From Candidatus Acidiferrum typicum (GTDB taxonomy: Bacteria > Acidobacteriota > Terriglobia > Acidiferrales > UBA7541), in NCBI GenBank assembly GCA_025463055.1, contig JAOAPV010000057.1, positions 1 through 48,923 of the forward strand: 48,923 nucleotides of DNA, written 5' to 3'. This document shows, one piece after another, positions 8,877 through 17,396 of the stretch. A program made the translations under genes and the position numbers. Each line of letters opens with the position of its first letter. Within the stretch, counting starts at the first letter, position 1. The notes beneath the pieces are model-generated. The model was not told the DNA's origin. It saw only the letters and a program-made list of their open reading frames with translations, and did no database searches.

Positions 8877-11162
8877 ATGAAAAGTACCGCCAAGCTTCTT
8901 GCCTGCTCGCTTACCTTCCTGGTGCTCCTCACGTCCGGTGGGTGCTTCCGTAGTCCGAAGGTGCGAATGCAGAAGTATTACGAAAGCGGCGTGCACTACG
9001 CGCAGAAAGGAAAATACCAAGAAGCCGCGATTCAATTCCAAAACGCCATCCAGATTGATGGGAATTTCGCCGATGCTCATTACGAATTAGCTAAATGCCT
9101 TATGCAACAAGGACTTTGGCCGAATGCTTTCCGCGAACTCCAGTTCACGCTCGACTTAGCGCCGCAGAACTTGCCGGCCCACTTAGACCTGGCGAGCATG
9201 CTTTTCGCAGCTCGACGCTTTGACGATGCCAAGCAACATGCCGAAGACATTCTGAAACAAAGCCCAAATGAAGTCGGAGCTCAACTGCTATTGGCGACTA
9301 GCGATGCCGAGCTTGGAGACTTGGAAGCAGCGCTAAGAGAAGCGTCCAAAGCTGTCGAAATGGCGCCCAATAAGCCGGGCTCTTACATAGCGCTTGCGCT
9401 TATGCAGGAACGTACAAAACGGCTGCAAGTAGCCGAGGAGAGTTTTCGTAAGGCTACCCTTGTCGACCCGGCATCGGTCCCTGCACATTTGGCCCTCGGC
9501 GCGTTTTATCAGCGGCAGGGGCAGTGGGCCCAGGCGGAGGCCGAATATCGTCGTGCGATCGAGATTGCTCCAGAGAGTGCCGTAGCACGCACGTCGCTCG
9601 CGGCTCTCTTCCTGGGCTCGGGTAAGAAAGACCAGGCGGAGCAGACGTTACAAGAAACCAAGAAAGCCTTACCCAACGACCCTAACGCCTACCGTCTCCT
9701 CGGTGACCTGTACCTAGGTCAAAGGGAAACGCAGAAGGCGTTAGTGGAGTTTGCCTCCCTTCTCAAGCAGCATCCGCACGATCTCGTCGTCAAGAAACGT
9801 TATGTGCAGCTCCTGACTGAGAGCAAACAGTTTGATCAGGCTCTCAAAATAGACGACGAAATCCTGAAAGAGAATTCCAGAGATGTTGAGGCGCTTGTTT
9901 TGAAAGGGCGGCTGTTGAACCTCAATCAAAAGGCGGCTGAAGCAATACCGGTCCTCGAATTGGCCGTCAAAAACAGCCCAGAAAACGCAAATGCTCACTT
10001 TGAACTTGGTTCGGCCTACATAAAAACGGGCAATATGGATGCTGCCGAGAAATATTTCCGTACCGCGGTCAAGCTTCGCCCTTCGCTGCTGGATGCTCAT
10101 GAGGCGTTGGCAAATCTGGCTCTGAAAAAGCGGGATATGGAGCTACTCGATCAGAGTGCCTCGGCATGGTTGCAATTCGCGCCCTCGGCTCCACAGGGCT
10201 ACCTAATGCGAGGTACGGTTCGCATCGCCAAGTCGGACATTGCCGGTGCGGAACAGGATTTGCAGCACACAATCGAGCTAGAACCAAAGAGTGCCGTCGC
10301 GCATACCCGCCTTGGCGACGTGCGCGCATTGCAAAGGCGGTTTCCCGACGCGGAGAAACTTTACGAGCAAGCCCTTCAGTTAGATCCTGGTCAGACAGAG
10401 GCTCTACAAAATATCGCCAATCTGCTGCTGCTCCAAAAACAACCAGAAAAGGTGCTGAGCCGCGTACAGGCGCAAGTCGCACAGGTCCCACAGAACGGCG
10501 GCTTTCACCTCCTGCTTGCACAGATTTTACTTTCTGCCCACAAGGTCGAGGAAGCCCAAGCTGAACTGAAAAAGAGCATCGAGCTCGATCCAACAAATTT
10601 GAATGCACTCTTTATACTCGGCCAGACGCAACAGCAGAACGGTCAAATCGATGATGCCGCGTCCATTTACCAGCGGCTGATTCGCGAAAACCCAAAAGAG
10701 GTGAAGCCGTACGTTGCTCTGGGAGTCTTGGAAGAGGGGCGCGGCAACCGGCCGCGCGCCGAAGATCTTTACAAACAGGCTCTCGATCTGGAGCCAGGAA
10801 ACGCCACTGCCGCAAACAATTTGAGCTACCTCCTCATGGAACGTGGCGGAGACACGAATTACGCGCTGTCTCTCGCTCAAATAGCCAGACGCGGCATGCC
10901 AGAATCTCCCAATGCGGCAGACACTCTAGCGTGGGCGTACTACCAAAAAGGGATCTATGACTCGGCCATTCAACTTCTTGAGGAAGCCATCAAGAAGGTC
11001 CCAGAGAATGCCACCTATCGTTACCATCTGGGCCTAGTCTATCAACGCGTTAGCAAAGTTTCATTGGCCAGACAAAATTTCAAGCAAGCGCTGCTAATCG
11101 ATCCAAGCTCAAAACGTGCCGACGAAATCCGCCATGCGCTGTCAGATCTGAGCTCCAACTGA
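8877..11162 (+). CDS. TPR-repeat lipoprotein, PrsT-like
   Basis: This 761-aa secreted lipoprotein is almost wholly tetratricopeptide repeats. The start is the ATG at 8877 (MKSTAKLLACSL) with GGAG upstream; the open frame extends 38 codons further but reads like non-coding sequence. The signal peptide ends LTSGGC at about residue 22. From about residue 35 onward there are some 20 TPR units with the pattern A-x-Y-x-L-G-x-x-Y/L and P at the end of helix B. The length and architecture match the TPR lipoprotein PrsT of exosortase/PEP-CTERM exopolysaccharide loci. It is divergent from the export operon. Likely role: periplasmic or outer-membrane scaffold for polysaccharide assembly, comparable to AlgK or PelB. 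The PrsT identity is inferred from architecture and neighbours. Confidence 0.88.
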   Translation: MKSTAKLLACSLTFLVLLTSGGCFRSPKVRMQKYYESGVHYAQKGKYQEAAIQFQNAIQIDGNFADAHYELAKCLMQQGLWPNAFRELQFTLDLAPQNLPAHLDLASMLFAARRFDDAKQHAEDILKQSPNEVGAQLLLATSDAELGDLEAALREASKAVEMAPNKPGSYIALALMQERTKRLQVAEESFRKATLVDPASVPAHLALGAFYQRQGQWAQAEAEYRRAIEIAPESAVARTSLAALFLGSGKKDQAEQTLQETKKALPNDPNAYRLLGDLYLGQRETQKALVEFASLLKQHPHDLVVKKRYVQLLTESKQFDQALKIDDEILKENSRDVEALVLKGRLLNLNQKAAEAIPVLELAVKNSPENANAHFELGSAYIKTGNMDAAEKYFRTAVKLRPSLLDAHEALANLALKKRDMELLDQSASAWLQFAPSAPQGYLMRGTVRIAKSDIAGAEQDLQHTIELEPKSAVAHTRLGDVRALQRRFPDAEKLYEQALQLDPGQTEALQNIANLLLLQKQPEKVLSRVQAQVAQVPQNGGFHLLLAQILLSAHKVEEAQAELKKSIELDPTNLNALFILGQTQQQNGQIDDAASIYQRLIRENPKEVKPYVALGVLEEGRGNRPRAEDLYKQALDLEPGNATAANNLSYLLMERGGDTNYALSLAQIARRGMPESPNAADTLAWAYYQKGIYDSAIQLLEEAIKKVPENATYRYHLGLVYQRVSKVSLARQNFKQALLIDPSSKRADEIRHALSDLSSN

Positions 11163-11206
11163 ACAGGCGTCAATCGACACTAATTACACCAGTGGGTTGC
11201 AAAACA

Positions 11207-11234
11207 AAGGCGGCCGCTGGTGCCTGGCCGCCTT
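11207..11234 (-). terminator. Hairpin between convergent genes, probable terminator
   Basis: AAGGCGGCC and GGCCGCCTT form a perfect 9-bp stem around a 10-nt loop. On the minus strand the stem is followed by TGTTTTGC, so it best serves the minus-strand lipoprotein gene ending at 11260; it may also slow plus-strand transcripts from the TPR gene. Confidence 0.6.
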
Positions 11235-11259
11235 GCTAAATCAAATGGGACTCTGACCT

Positions 11260-12429
11260 TTAGGGGATGGCTGCGCTGATTTCATTGGAAAAGACGCTCT
11301 CGTTACCGATTCCGTCGACTGCGGTGGTCACAAAGAAGTAGGTCTGTCCGCTCACTACAGTGCTATCCGTGTACGTCAATAATGTAATTTGAGCGGAGTT
11401 GAGTTTTGTGTAGGGTCCCCCGCTGACCGTTCCGCGGTAAACATTGTAACCCGACACCACCGATGTGCTAGCCGTCCAATTGGCTACCGCTGTGTGGATC
11501 GTTGCAGGAGTGGCGGTAAAATTTAATCCCGTCACGTTCGCTCCATTGATGGTTGCCGTCTGGCTCACTGGGCTGAAAGAATAGCCCAATTTGCTCGGGG
11601 TCACGGTGTACGTGCCGTTTGTGAATCCGCTGAAACTGTAAGCCCCGGCGCTGTCGGCTGATATCGTCTTGCTCGCAGCACCGCTAAGATTCACTGTTGC
11701 ACCGCTTCCGCCTGTTGTAGGACTAATTGTTCCGGCAATGCTGAATGTCTGGCTCCCTTGCGCGCTAGCTGAGAAATTGACCCCCGTGACATTCGCGCCG
11801 GTGATTGTTGCGCTTTGACTGCTCGGACTAAATGTATAACCCGTCCGACTCGGCGTTACTGCATAGGTTCCATTCGCTAGCCCTGTAAAGGTATAAGCGC
11901 CTGAACTGTTCGCGGTTGCTGTCGCTGTCGCCGCTCCGCTCAGCGTAACTTTCGCGCCGCTACCACCGGCTGCTGGAGTGATGGTTCCGGAGATGCTATA
12001 GGTCTGGCTCCCCTGTGCGCTCGCCGTAAAATTGATCCCGCTGATATTCGCGCTGCTGACCGTGGCACTTTGGCTAGCGGGGCTAAATGTATAGCCCGTT
12101 CGGCTTGGCGAAACGGTGTACGTCCCATTCGCCAGTCCGGTAAAGGTAAAACTGCCCGAGCTGTCGGCGATCGCTGAAGCGCTCGACGCACCGCTAAGGG
12201 TGACGGTCGTGCCGACGCCACCTGCACTGGGGCTTATCGTCCCGGAGACGCTATATGTTTGCGTTAGCGGCGGTGGAGTCTTCGATGAACTTTGACTAAC
12301 CACACCCGAGCACCCGACCACTAGCGCCAATGGCGCAAAAAGCACCACGGCCAATAATGTTAGGATTGCCTTCTCGGCCTGTTTGCATACTTCCAGTGGG
12401 GCCCCGGTCTCAACGTGAACACGCATCAT
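11260..12429 (-). CDS. SdrD/B-like (carboxypeptidase-regulatory-fold) repeat lipoprotein with Fn3
   Basis: This 389-aa secreted lipoprotein has a hydrophobic signal and a clean lipobox, LVVGC, at about residues 36-40. Three repeats of about 88 residues follow, each starting S-x-(S/A)-G-T-I-(S/T)-P and containing GATVTLSG, FTGLANGTYTVTPS and YTFSP; these are transthyretin-like beta-sandwich modules of the SdrD B-like/CarboxypepD_reg type. The last 90 residues form an Fn3-like domain (SGYNVYRGTVSGGPYTKLN). GGAG lies 10 nt before the first of two consecutive ATGs. It is paralogous to the larger protein encoded at 12639-15059: their Fn3 domains and repeat modules are closely similar. Likely a surface stalk or adhesin; no catalytic residues are visible. 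Confidence 0.87.
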   Translation of the reverse strand: MMRVHVETGAPLEVCKQAEKAILTLLAVVLFAPLALVVGCSGVVSQSSSKTPPPLTQTYSVSGTISPSAGGVGTTVTLSGASSASAIADSSGSFTFTGLANGTYTVSPSRTGYTFSPASQSATVSSANISGINFTASAQGSQTYSISGTITPAAGGSGAKVTLSGAATATATANSSGAYTFTGLANGTYAVTPSRTGYTFSPSSQSATITGANVTGVNFSASAQGSQTFSIAGTISPTTGGSGATVNLSGAASKTISADSAGAYSFSGFTNGTYTVTPSKLGYSFSPVSQTATINGANVTGLNFTATPATIHTAVANWTASTSVVSGYNVYRGTVSGGPYTKLNSAQITLLTYTDSTVVSGQTYFFVTTAVDGIGNESVFSNEISAAIP

Positions 12430-12638
12430 GACGAGCTATCTCCAGACCTACGCCTGCGTAACAGGATAAGGTCCGACCAGGAAAGCGAATACTGGTTGAA
12501 CGTCTAGTTTAGGTACAGGTGGTTATACTGTACGGCTCCAATAAAATTGGAAACCGGATCAAGCGAACCCATAGATACTCGCCATACCTCGGTCGAGATC
12601 ACACTCCGGGCATGCGCGACGGAGCGAAAGTGAGCGAC

Positions 12639-15059
12639 CTACGGTATCACTGCAGTCCCTTCATTGGAAAATACGCTCTCATTGCCAGTGCCATCCAGGG
12701 CGGTGGTGACGTAAAAATAGGTTGCGCCACTTTGAACGGTCGTGTCGACATAGGTCAACGGTCCGATCAAAGAGCCATTTAGCTTTGTGTATGGACCGCC
12801 ACTCACAGTTCCCCGGTATACGTTGTAACCCGAGACGACGGAAGTGCTTGCGCTCCAACCTGCCGTCACGGTGTGCGCTTGCACGGCTACTACAGTGAAG
12901 TTGAGTCCGGTTACGTTGCTTCCGCTAATTGTGGCGTTCTGGTTGGGTGGCGTGAACGAATATCCGGTATTGGTCGGCGTCACCATATACGCGCCGTTCG
13001 CCAAACCGGTGAATGAGTAAGCGCCGGAACTATTGGCTGTGGCGATAGCATTCCCGGCACCCGTCAGCGTTACCGTCGCTCCGCTTCCCCCCAGCGTTGG
13101 GCTGAGTGTTCCAGAAATGCTGAACGTCTGCGCAGTATTCCCAAAGTCGATTCCCGTAACATTTGAACCGTTGATTGTGGCCGTTTGACTCGCTGGGGTG
13201 AATGTGAATCCAGTATGGCTTGGAGTAATTGCATAGGTTCCGTTTGCGAGCCCGGTAAAAGTGAAAGCGCCAGTAGTGTTTGCGGTAGTCGTTGCGCTGG
13301 TCGCCCCACTCAAGGTGAGCGTTGCGCCGTTCCCGCCCGCAACCGGACTGATCGTTCCAGAAATGCTGAATGTTTGCGCCGTATCCGTGAAGTTCACGCC
13401 CGTGACGTTAGCGCCGTTCACTATCGCAGCTTGGCTCGCCGGGCTGAACGTGTACCCCGCGTGGCTCGGAGTGAGCATGTAGCTTCCGTTGACTAAACCG
13501 CTGAACGTGTAGTTCCCTGTGCTGCTTGCCGTCGTAGTCGCATTAGCTGCTCCGCTCAACGTGACCGTTGCTCCGCCTCCCCCCGCAATTGGGCTGATCG
13601 TTCCAGAAATGCTAAATGTCTGTGCGACACCGCTAAAGATCACGCCAGTCACGTTAGCCCCGCTCACCGTGGCAGCTTGGCTCACTGGGCTGAATGTGTA
13701 CCCCGCGTGGCTCGCTGTAAGCGTATAGGTCCCATTCGACAGCCCCGTAAAGACAAAGGCGCCCGAGCTGTCGGCAATCGTTGAAGCGCTCGCCGCCCCG
13801 CTCAATGTCACCGTAGCTCCGGCTCCGCCCGCGACTGGGCTGACTGTTCCAGAAATGCTGAACGTCGGACCGGTCTGCACTGTAGCCGTGAAATTTATCC
13901 CGCTGACATCGGCTCCGTTTACCGAAGCGTTTTGACTGCCCGGCGAGAATGCATAACCGACGCGACTGGGAGTGACCGTATAAGTTCCATTCACTAGACC
14001 CGTAAAAATATAAGCTCCGGAGCTGCTCGCGATAGCAGTTGCTCTTCCAGCCCCACTCAACGTCACTGTGGCACCGCTTCCACCCGCTGCGGGGCTGATC
14101 GTTCCGGAAATGCTGAAAGTTTGCGCGGTGCCGCTAAAATTTATACCCGTTACGTTAGCGCCGTTGATCGTCGCCGCTTGACTTCCAGGGCTGAACGTAT
14201 ATCCCGCCTGATTCGGTGTGACCGTATACGCGCCATTCTGCAAACCCGCGAACATGTAAGCGCCGGTGCTGCTCGCGGTGGTCGTCGTCGCACTGGCGGC
14301 TCCGCTCAGAGTCACTGTCGCCCCGCTCCCTCCCGCGCTTGGACTAATCGTCCCGGAAATCGTGAAGGTCGGCATGATCTCCGTAAAGTTCACTCCGCCG
14401 ACGTCCACCCCATTGACTGTCGTACTCCGACTGCTTGGACTGAATGTCATGCCCGCGCGACTCGGCGCCACAGCATACGTCCCATTTGGTAATCCAGAAA
14501 ATTTGTAGTTCCCGGAGCTGTCTGCCGTGGTAGTGGCGCTCATACCTCCGCTGAGTGCCACGCTCGCTCCGCTCCCACCCGCGGCGGGACTGATTGTGCC
14601 CGAAATGGTGAAACCGTTCGTCTTGAAACCGTACCCACCGCTGTGCCCGTGATTGCTTTTCGAGTCGGCCGAAGTGACCTGGTAATAGTAGGTCGTTCCG
14701 GGGACCAGACCAGAAAGTGTTACCTGATGGTTCGTGACCATTGCTGAATCGATCGGCGTACTGGACCCATAGGAACTCGTGGTTCCATAATCAACCGATG
14801 AATCCGCCGCGATGTTCGTTGTCCAAACGATCAGTGAGGTGGTCGTCGTGGTGGATTTAGCTTGTACATTCGTAATGTCCACGCTCGACGGCAATGGTGG
14901 AGGCGTAGTGTTGTTGGCGCTACTAACCACACCTGCGCAGCCGCTCAGCACGAGAGACGAGGACGCCACAAGAAAAAGCACGCCGGGCTGCAACAGATTT
15001 TTGGCACTGCGAAGAAATACCTTTACCCCGTTTCTTAGATCTCTTTGATTTCCCCTCAT
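12639..15059 (-). CDS. Large SdrD/B-like repeat lipoprotein with flanking Fn3 domains
   Basis: This 806-aa protein uses the ATG at 15059 (MRGNQRD), preceded by GAGGGGG; an upstream in-frame start 15 codons earlier has no better signal. The signal peptide ends in lipobox LSGC at about residue 41. Order: an Fn3-like domain (about 58-150, YGTTSSYGSSTP and YYYQVTSADS), seven SdrB-type beta-sandwich repeats of about 85-90 residues each (consensus F-S-I-S-G-T-I-S-P-x-A-G-G-S-G-A-T-V-T-L-S-G), then a C-terminal Fn3 domain nearly identical to that of the neighbour at 11260-12429. The N-terminal Fn3 also resembles the one in the lipoprotein at the left edge. The three lipoproteins therefore form a shuffled-module surface family that brackets the polysaccharide operon. 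A role as matrix adhesin is inference. Confidence 0.88.
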   Translation of the reverse strand: MRGNQRDLRNGVKVFLRSAKNLLQPGVLFLVASSSLVLSGCAGVVSSANNTTPPPLPSSVDITNVQAKSTTTTTSLIVWTTNIAADSSVDYGTTSSYGSSTPIDSAMVTNHQVTLSGLVPGTTYYYQVTSADSKSNHGHSGGYGFKTNGFTISGTISPAAGGSGASVALSGGMSATTTADSSGNYKFSGLPNGTYAVAPSRAGMTFSPSSRSTTVNGVDVGGVNFTEIMPTFTISGTISPSAGGSGATVTLSGAASATTTTASSTGAYMFAGLQNGAYTVTPNQAGYTFSPGSQAATINGANVTGINFSGTAQTFSISGTISPAAGGSGATVTLSGAGRATAIASSSGAYIFTGLVNGTYTVTPSRVGYAFSPGSQNASVNGADVSGINFTATVQTGPTFSISGTVSPVAGGAGATVTLSGAASASTIADSSGAFVFTGLSNGTYTLTASHAGYTFSPVSQAATVSGANVTGVIFSGVAQTFSISGTISPIAGGGGATVTLSGAANATTTASSTGNYTFSGLVNGSYMLTPSHAGYTFSPASQAAIVNGANVTGVNFTDTAQTFSISGTISPVAGGNGATLTLSGATSATTTANTTGAFTFTGLANGTYAITPSHTGFTFTPASQTATINGSNVTGIDFGNTAQTFSISGTLSPTLGGSGATVTLTGAGNAIATANSSGAYSFTGLANGAYMVTPTNTGYSFTPPNQNATISGSNVTGLNFTVVAVQAHTVTAGWSASTSVVSGYNVYRGTVSGGPYTKLNGSLIGPLTYVDTTVQSGATYFYVTTALDGTGNESVFSNEGTAVIP

Positions 15060-15527
15060 CGACACCCCCTCGAAGTTCGCCGAAGAGAACGAACGCGCAC
15101 ACAAATACCGTCTGCTTTCGATTGCTCCGTTTGGGTTTAGGTCAGCTTCGCGGCCTGGACTGGGTTGTCCACTGAAGCCAAAAGTAGCTTTTCTGGTTTT
15201 ACGTTACCCGAAGGATAGACGCGAAACACTGAAGGAACTACTGGTGTGAAGAACAGTTTTGGGGCAGCGGTCCGAAGCTACGCTCTACGCGCGTGTCTTG
15301 TCCGGCGGCCAGGAATCACCTGCCCCACAGAACGGGGTTGATTAGCTACTCCGGCGCACGGATATTCGAGCGACTGTGATTCCGTAAGCTCCGTCTTGCG
15401 CCACATCGTCCAGTCAAAATGCATGCAGCGCTAAATGTAAACCGGGATCTAAAGGGAGAGAAAGCACGACGACGAGTAATCAATCATATGATGAGGAATC
15501 CCCAACCGCCGCACTGTAATCGGTCGT
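15060..15527. other. Intergenic gap of about 470 bp, nothing recognised
   Basis: This stretch separates two minus-strand genes (lipoprotein and sigma-54 activator). I see no open frame with coding character, no RNA gene and no terminator with a T-run. It should contain the promoter of the lipoprotein gene; a GG-N10-GC string on the minus strand around 15403-15420 lacks the rest of the sigma-54 consensus. Confidence 0.4.
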
Positions 15528-16556
15528 TTATACCGCAGCTCCACGCCTGGATATCAATCCTGCATCGCGGATCTTGTAAATGAGTGCGCGGTAGCTGATC
15601 TTAAGAGCTTGCGCGGTTTTGCGACGATTCCACTGATTCGTTCGCAAAGCTTCCAAAATTACATTACGTTCCAATTCCCGAATTGCTTCTTTAGCAATGC
15701 TTCTCAAGGGCACCCCGCGAGTCACGGCAGAACCACCTGAGGTGGAGATAGGTGTTTGCTTCGGAAAAGGCTTAATGGCGAATGCATCTTGACCAATCAA
15801 TACGTATCGGGCGATACAGTTCGAGAGCTCACGCACATTTCCCGGCCACGGCAAGTTCTTAAGGAAATGCAGCGTTTCCGCCTCTATGGGATCGCACTCT
15901 TTCCCGAATTGTCTCTGGTAGACCCCCTGAAAATATTGCGCCAGAGCGCACACGTCTTCCCTTCGTTCGCTCAATCTCGGCAACTTTATCTGGAATACGC
16001 TAATCCGATAGTACAAGTCGGCACGGAATCTACCCGCCTCAATCTCCTGTTCCAAATCACGGTTAGTGGAACAGATAATTCGCGTCTCGACGAATTTCTC
16101 CGATTCCCCACCGATCCGCGAGAACGTTCCATCCTGCACGAAATGCAGCAACTTGCTCTGCAGAGCCATGTCCAAATCAGCGATTTCATCCAGAAACAGT
16201 GTGCCGTGATCCGCCAGCTCCACCCGTCCAGGCTTTGATACGTGTGCACCCGTAAACGCTCCCTTTTCGTATCCAAACAGTTCGCTTTCCAGCAATGATC
16301 CGGGAATCGCTGCGCAATTTACTTTCACGAATTGACCGGTCTTATAAGGCGAACGGCAGTGCATCCATCGAGCGACCGTCTCTTTGCCCGTGCCGGCATC
16401 TCCGCACATCAGGACTGGAACATTCGTGTTGCAGATTCTTTCCAATCGCTTGTGAACCGCCGACATTGCCGGCGAACAGCCGAAGACAATTTCATCCGGC
16501 GGTATATGGCTGGTACCGCCCAGTAATTCGGTCTTATTTTTGGCAGCAGATGGCAT
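15528..16556 (-). CDS. Sigma-54-dependent activator without receiver domain
   Basis: This 342-aa enhancer-binding protein consists of a short N-terminal arm, the AAA+ sigma-54 interaction domain and a Fis-type DNA-binding domain. Walker A is GDAGTGKE (about 51-58, a variant of GESGTGKE); ELFGYEKGAFTGA is intact, as are GTLFLDEIADLD, GRFRADLYYRI and WPGNVRELSN. The C-terminal helix-turn-helix is WNRRKTAQALKISYRALIYK. With no receiver, GAF or PAS domain it is probably controlled by an anti-activator, by expression level or by forming mixed rings with the other activators here. It is 60-70% similar by eye in its DNA-binding helix to the regulators at 7390-8373 and 17397-18866, so the three may recognise related sites. 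Confidence 0.92.
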   Translation of the reverse strand: MPSAAKNKTELLGGTSHIPPDEIVFGCSPAMSAVHKRLERICNTNVPVLMCGDAGTGKETVARWMHCRSPYKTGQFVKVNCAAIPGSLLESELFGYEKGAFTGAHVSKPGRVELADHGTLFLDEIADLDMALQSKLLHFVQDGTFSRIGGESEKFVETRIICSTNRDLEQEIEAGRFRADLYYRISVFQIKLPRLSERREDVCALAQYFQGVYQRQFGKECDPIEAETLHFLKNLPWPGNVRELSNCIARYVLIGQDAFAIKPFPKQTPISTSGGSAVTRGVPLRSIAKEAIRELERNVILEALRTNQWNRRKTAQALKISYRALIYKIRDAGLISRRGAAV

Positions 16557-16823
16557 CGAGGCGCGGTGATCGTCTTCACGAACGATGCATCTGCAGGCCC
16601 AATTTGCCGTCGGGCCGCCTTCACGTATTCGAGGCAGCTCGAGCGGTTAACTTACTGATGGGCGGTTGGTTACGGGATTGTCGGTCGAAGAGTACTAGAA
16701 CGGAGGTCCTCGCTTGGAGGAGCTAGAAGAAGAAAAAAGTGTCCGAAGTTCCGACAACAATTTCTCTCGATTAGCTTCCGTTGTTGTTCACCGAATCTAA
16801 ATCTGGTGGGGAGAAACCGCTGG

Positions 16824-17162
16824 CTACGCTCTTCCGTTTTCGCCGCGAATGATGTCGTACCGCTCAATCACCGCCGCTACGCCCATCCGTGCGCTACCAT
16901 CTTCCATGCGCTTTTCAACCCGCACAACCTTACCTAACGCACGCACGAAAACATCGGAGCCGTGTGTAATCTCCGCAGGAAGCGTCAAGGTAATGTCCAG
17001 CTCCGAACCCGCCTCCAAATCCTGATCAAGCACGAAGTAAACGCCTCGCGTCGAAACGTCGCGCGTTTTCCCTTTTTGGGTCTCGGCAACACGCTCCGTC
17101 GGCACACGAATAATGACGGGCAATGATAAATCGTACCGCCGTGCAACCCTCCGCTCCGTCAT
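16824..17162 (-). CDS. PilZ-domain protein, candidate c-di-GMP receptor
   Basis: This 112-aa cytoplasmic protein is essentially one PilZ domain. The c-di-GMP binding signature is complete: RRVARR at the N-terminus (RxxxR) and DVSTRG at about residue 35-40 (DxSxxG). The start is the ATG at 17162 (MTERRVARR), with AGGAGG 9 nt upstream; in-frame starts further upstream would overlap that ribosome site. The family binds c-di-GMP and relays it by protein-protein contact. It sits among three sigma-54-type regulators and close to a GGDEF protein, suggesting that it couples c-di-GMP to matrix production. Confidence 0.9.
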   Translation of the reverse strand: MTERRVARRYDLSLPVIIRVPTERVAETQKGKTRDVSTRGVYFVLDQDLEAGSELDITLTLPAEITHGSDVFVRALGKVVRVEKRMEDGSARMGVAAVIERYDIIRGENGRA

Positions 17163-17396
17163 TACCCCCATCCTCCTCGATCCCCGCACGGGCCACGTAT
17201 CCCCCGCGCCCCTTTTATTTAATCAATTCGTTCGGCTGCAACTGAACCTGCTGAGCTCTCCCAGCCTAAGTTCTTTATTATTGGGTGACAATACCGGAAT
17301 CGCAGGTTTTCCGCTATGGAAAAATCGGCCCGGTACCTACAGGCCTCACGGTCCGTAAGTCAACGGGCAAGCAGGTATCAACTTCCCCGGTGTGGA

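Noticed and set aside
10069-10608. 179-aa minus-strand frame within the TPR gene
   Set aside because: Antisense to continuous TPR repeats and lacking coding character.
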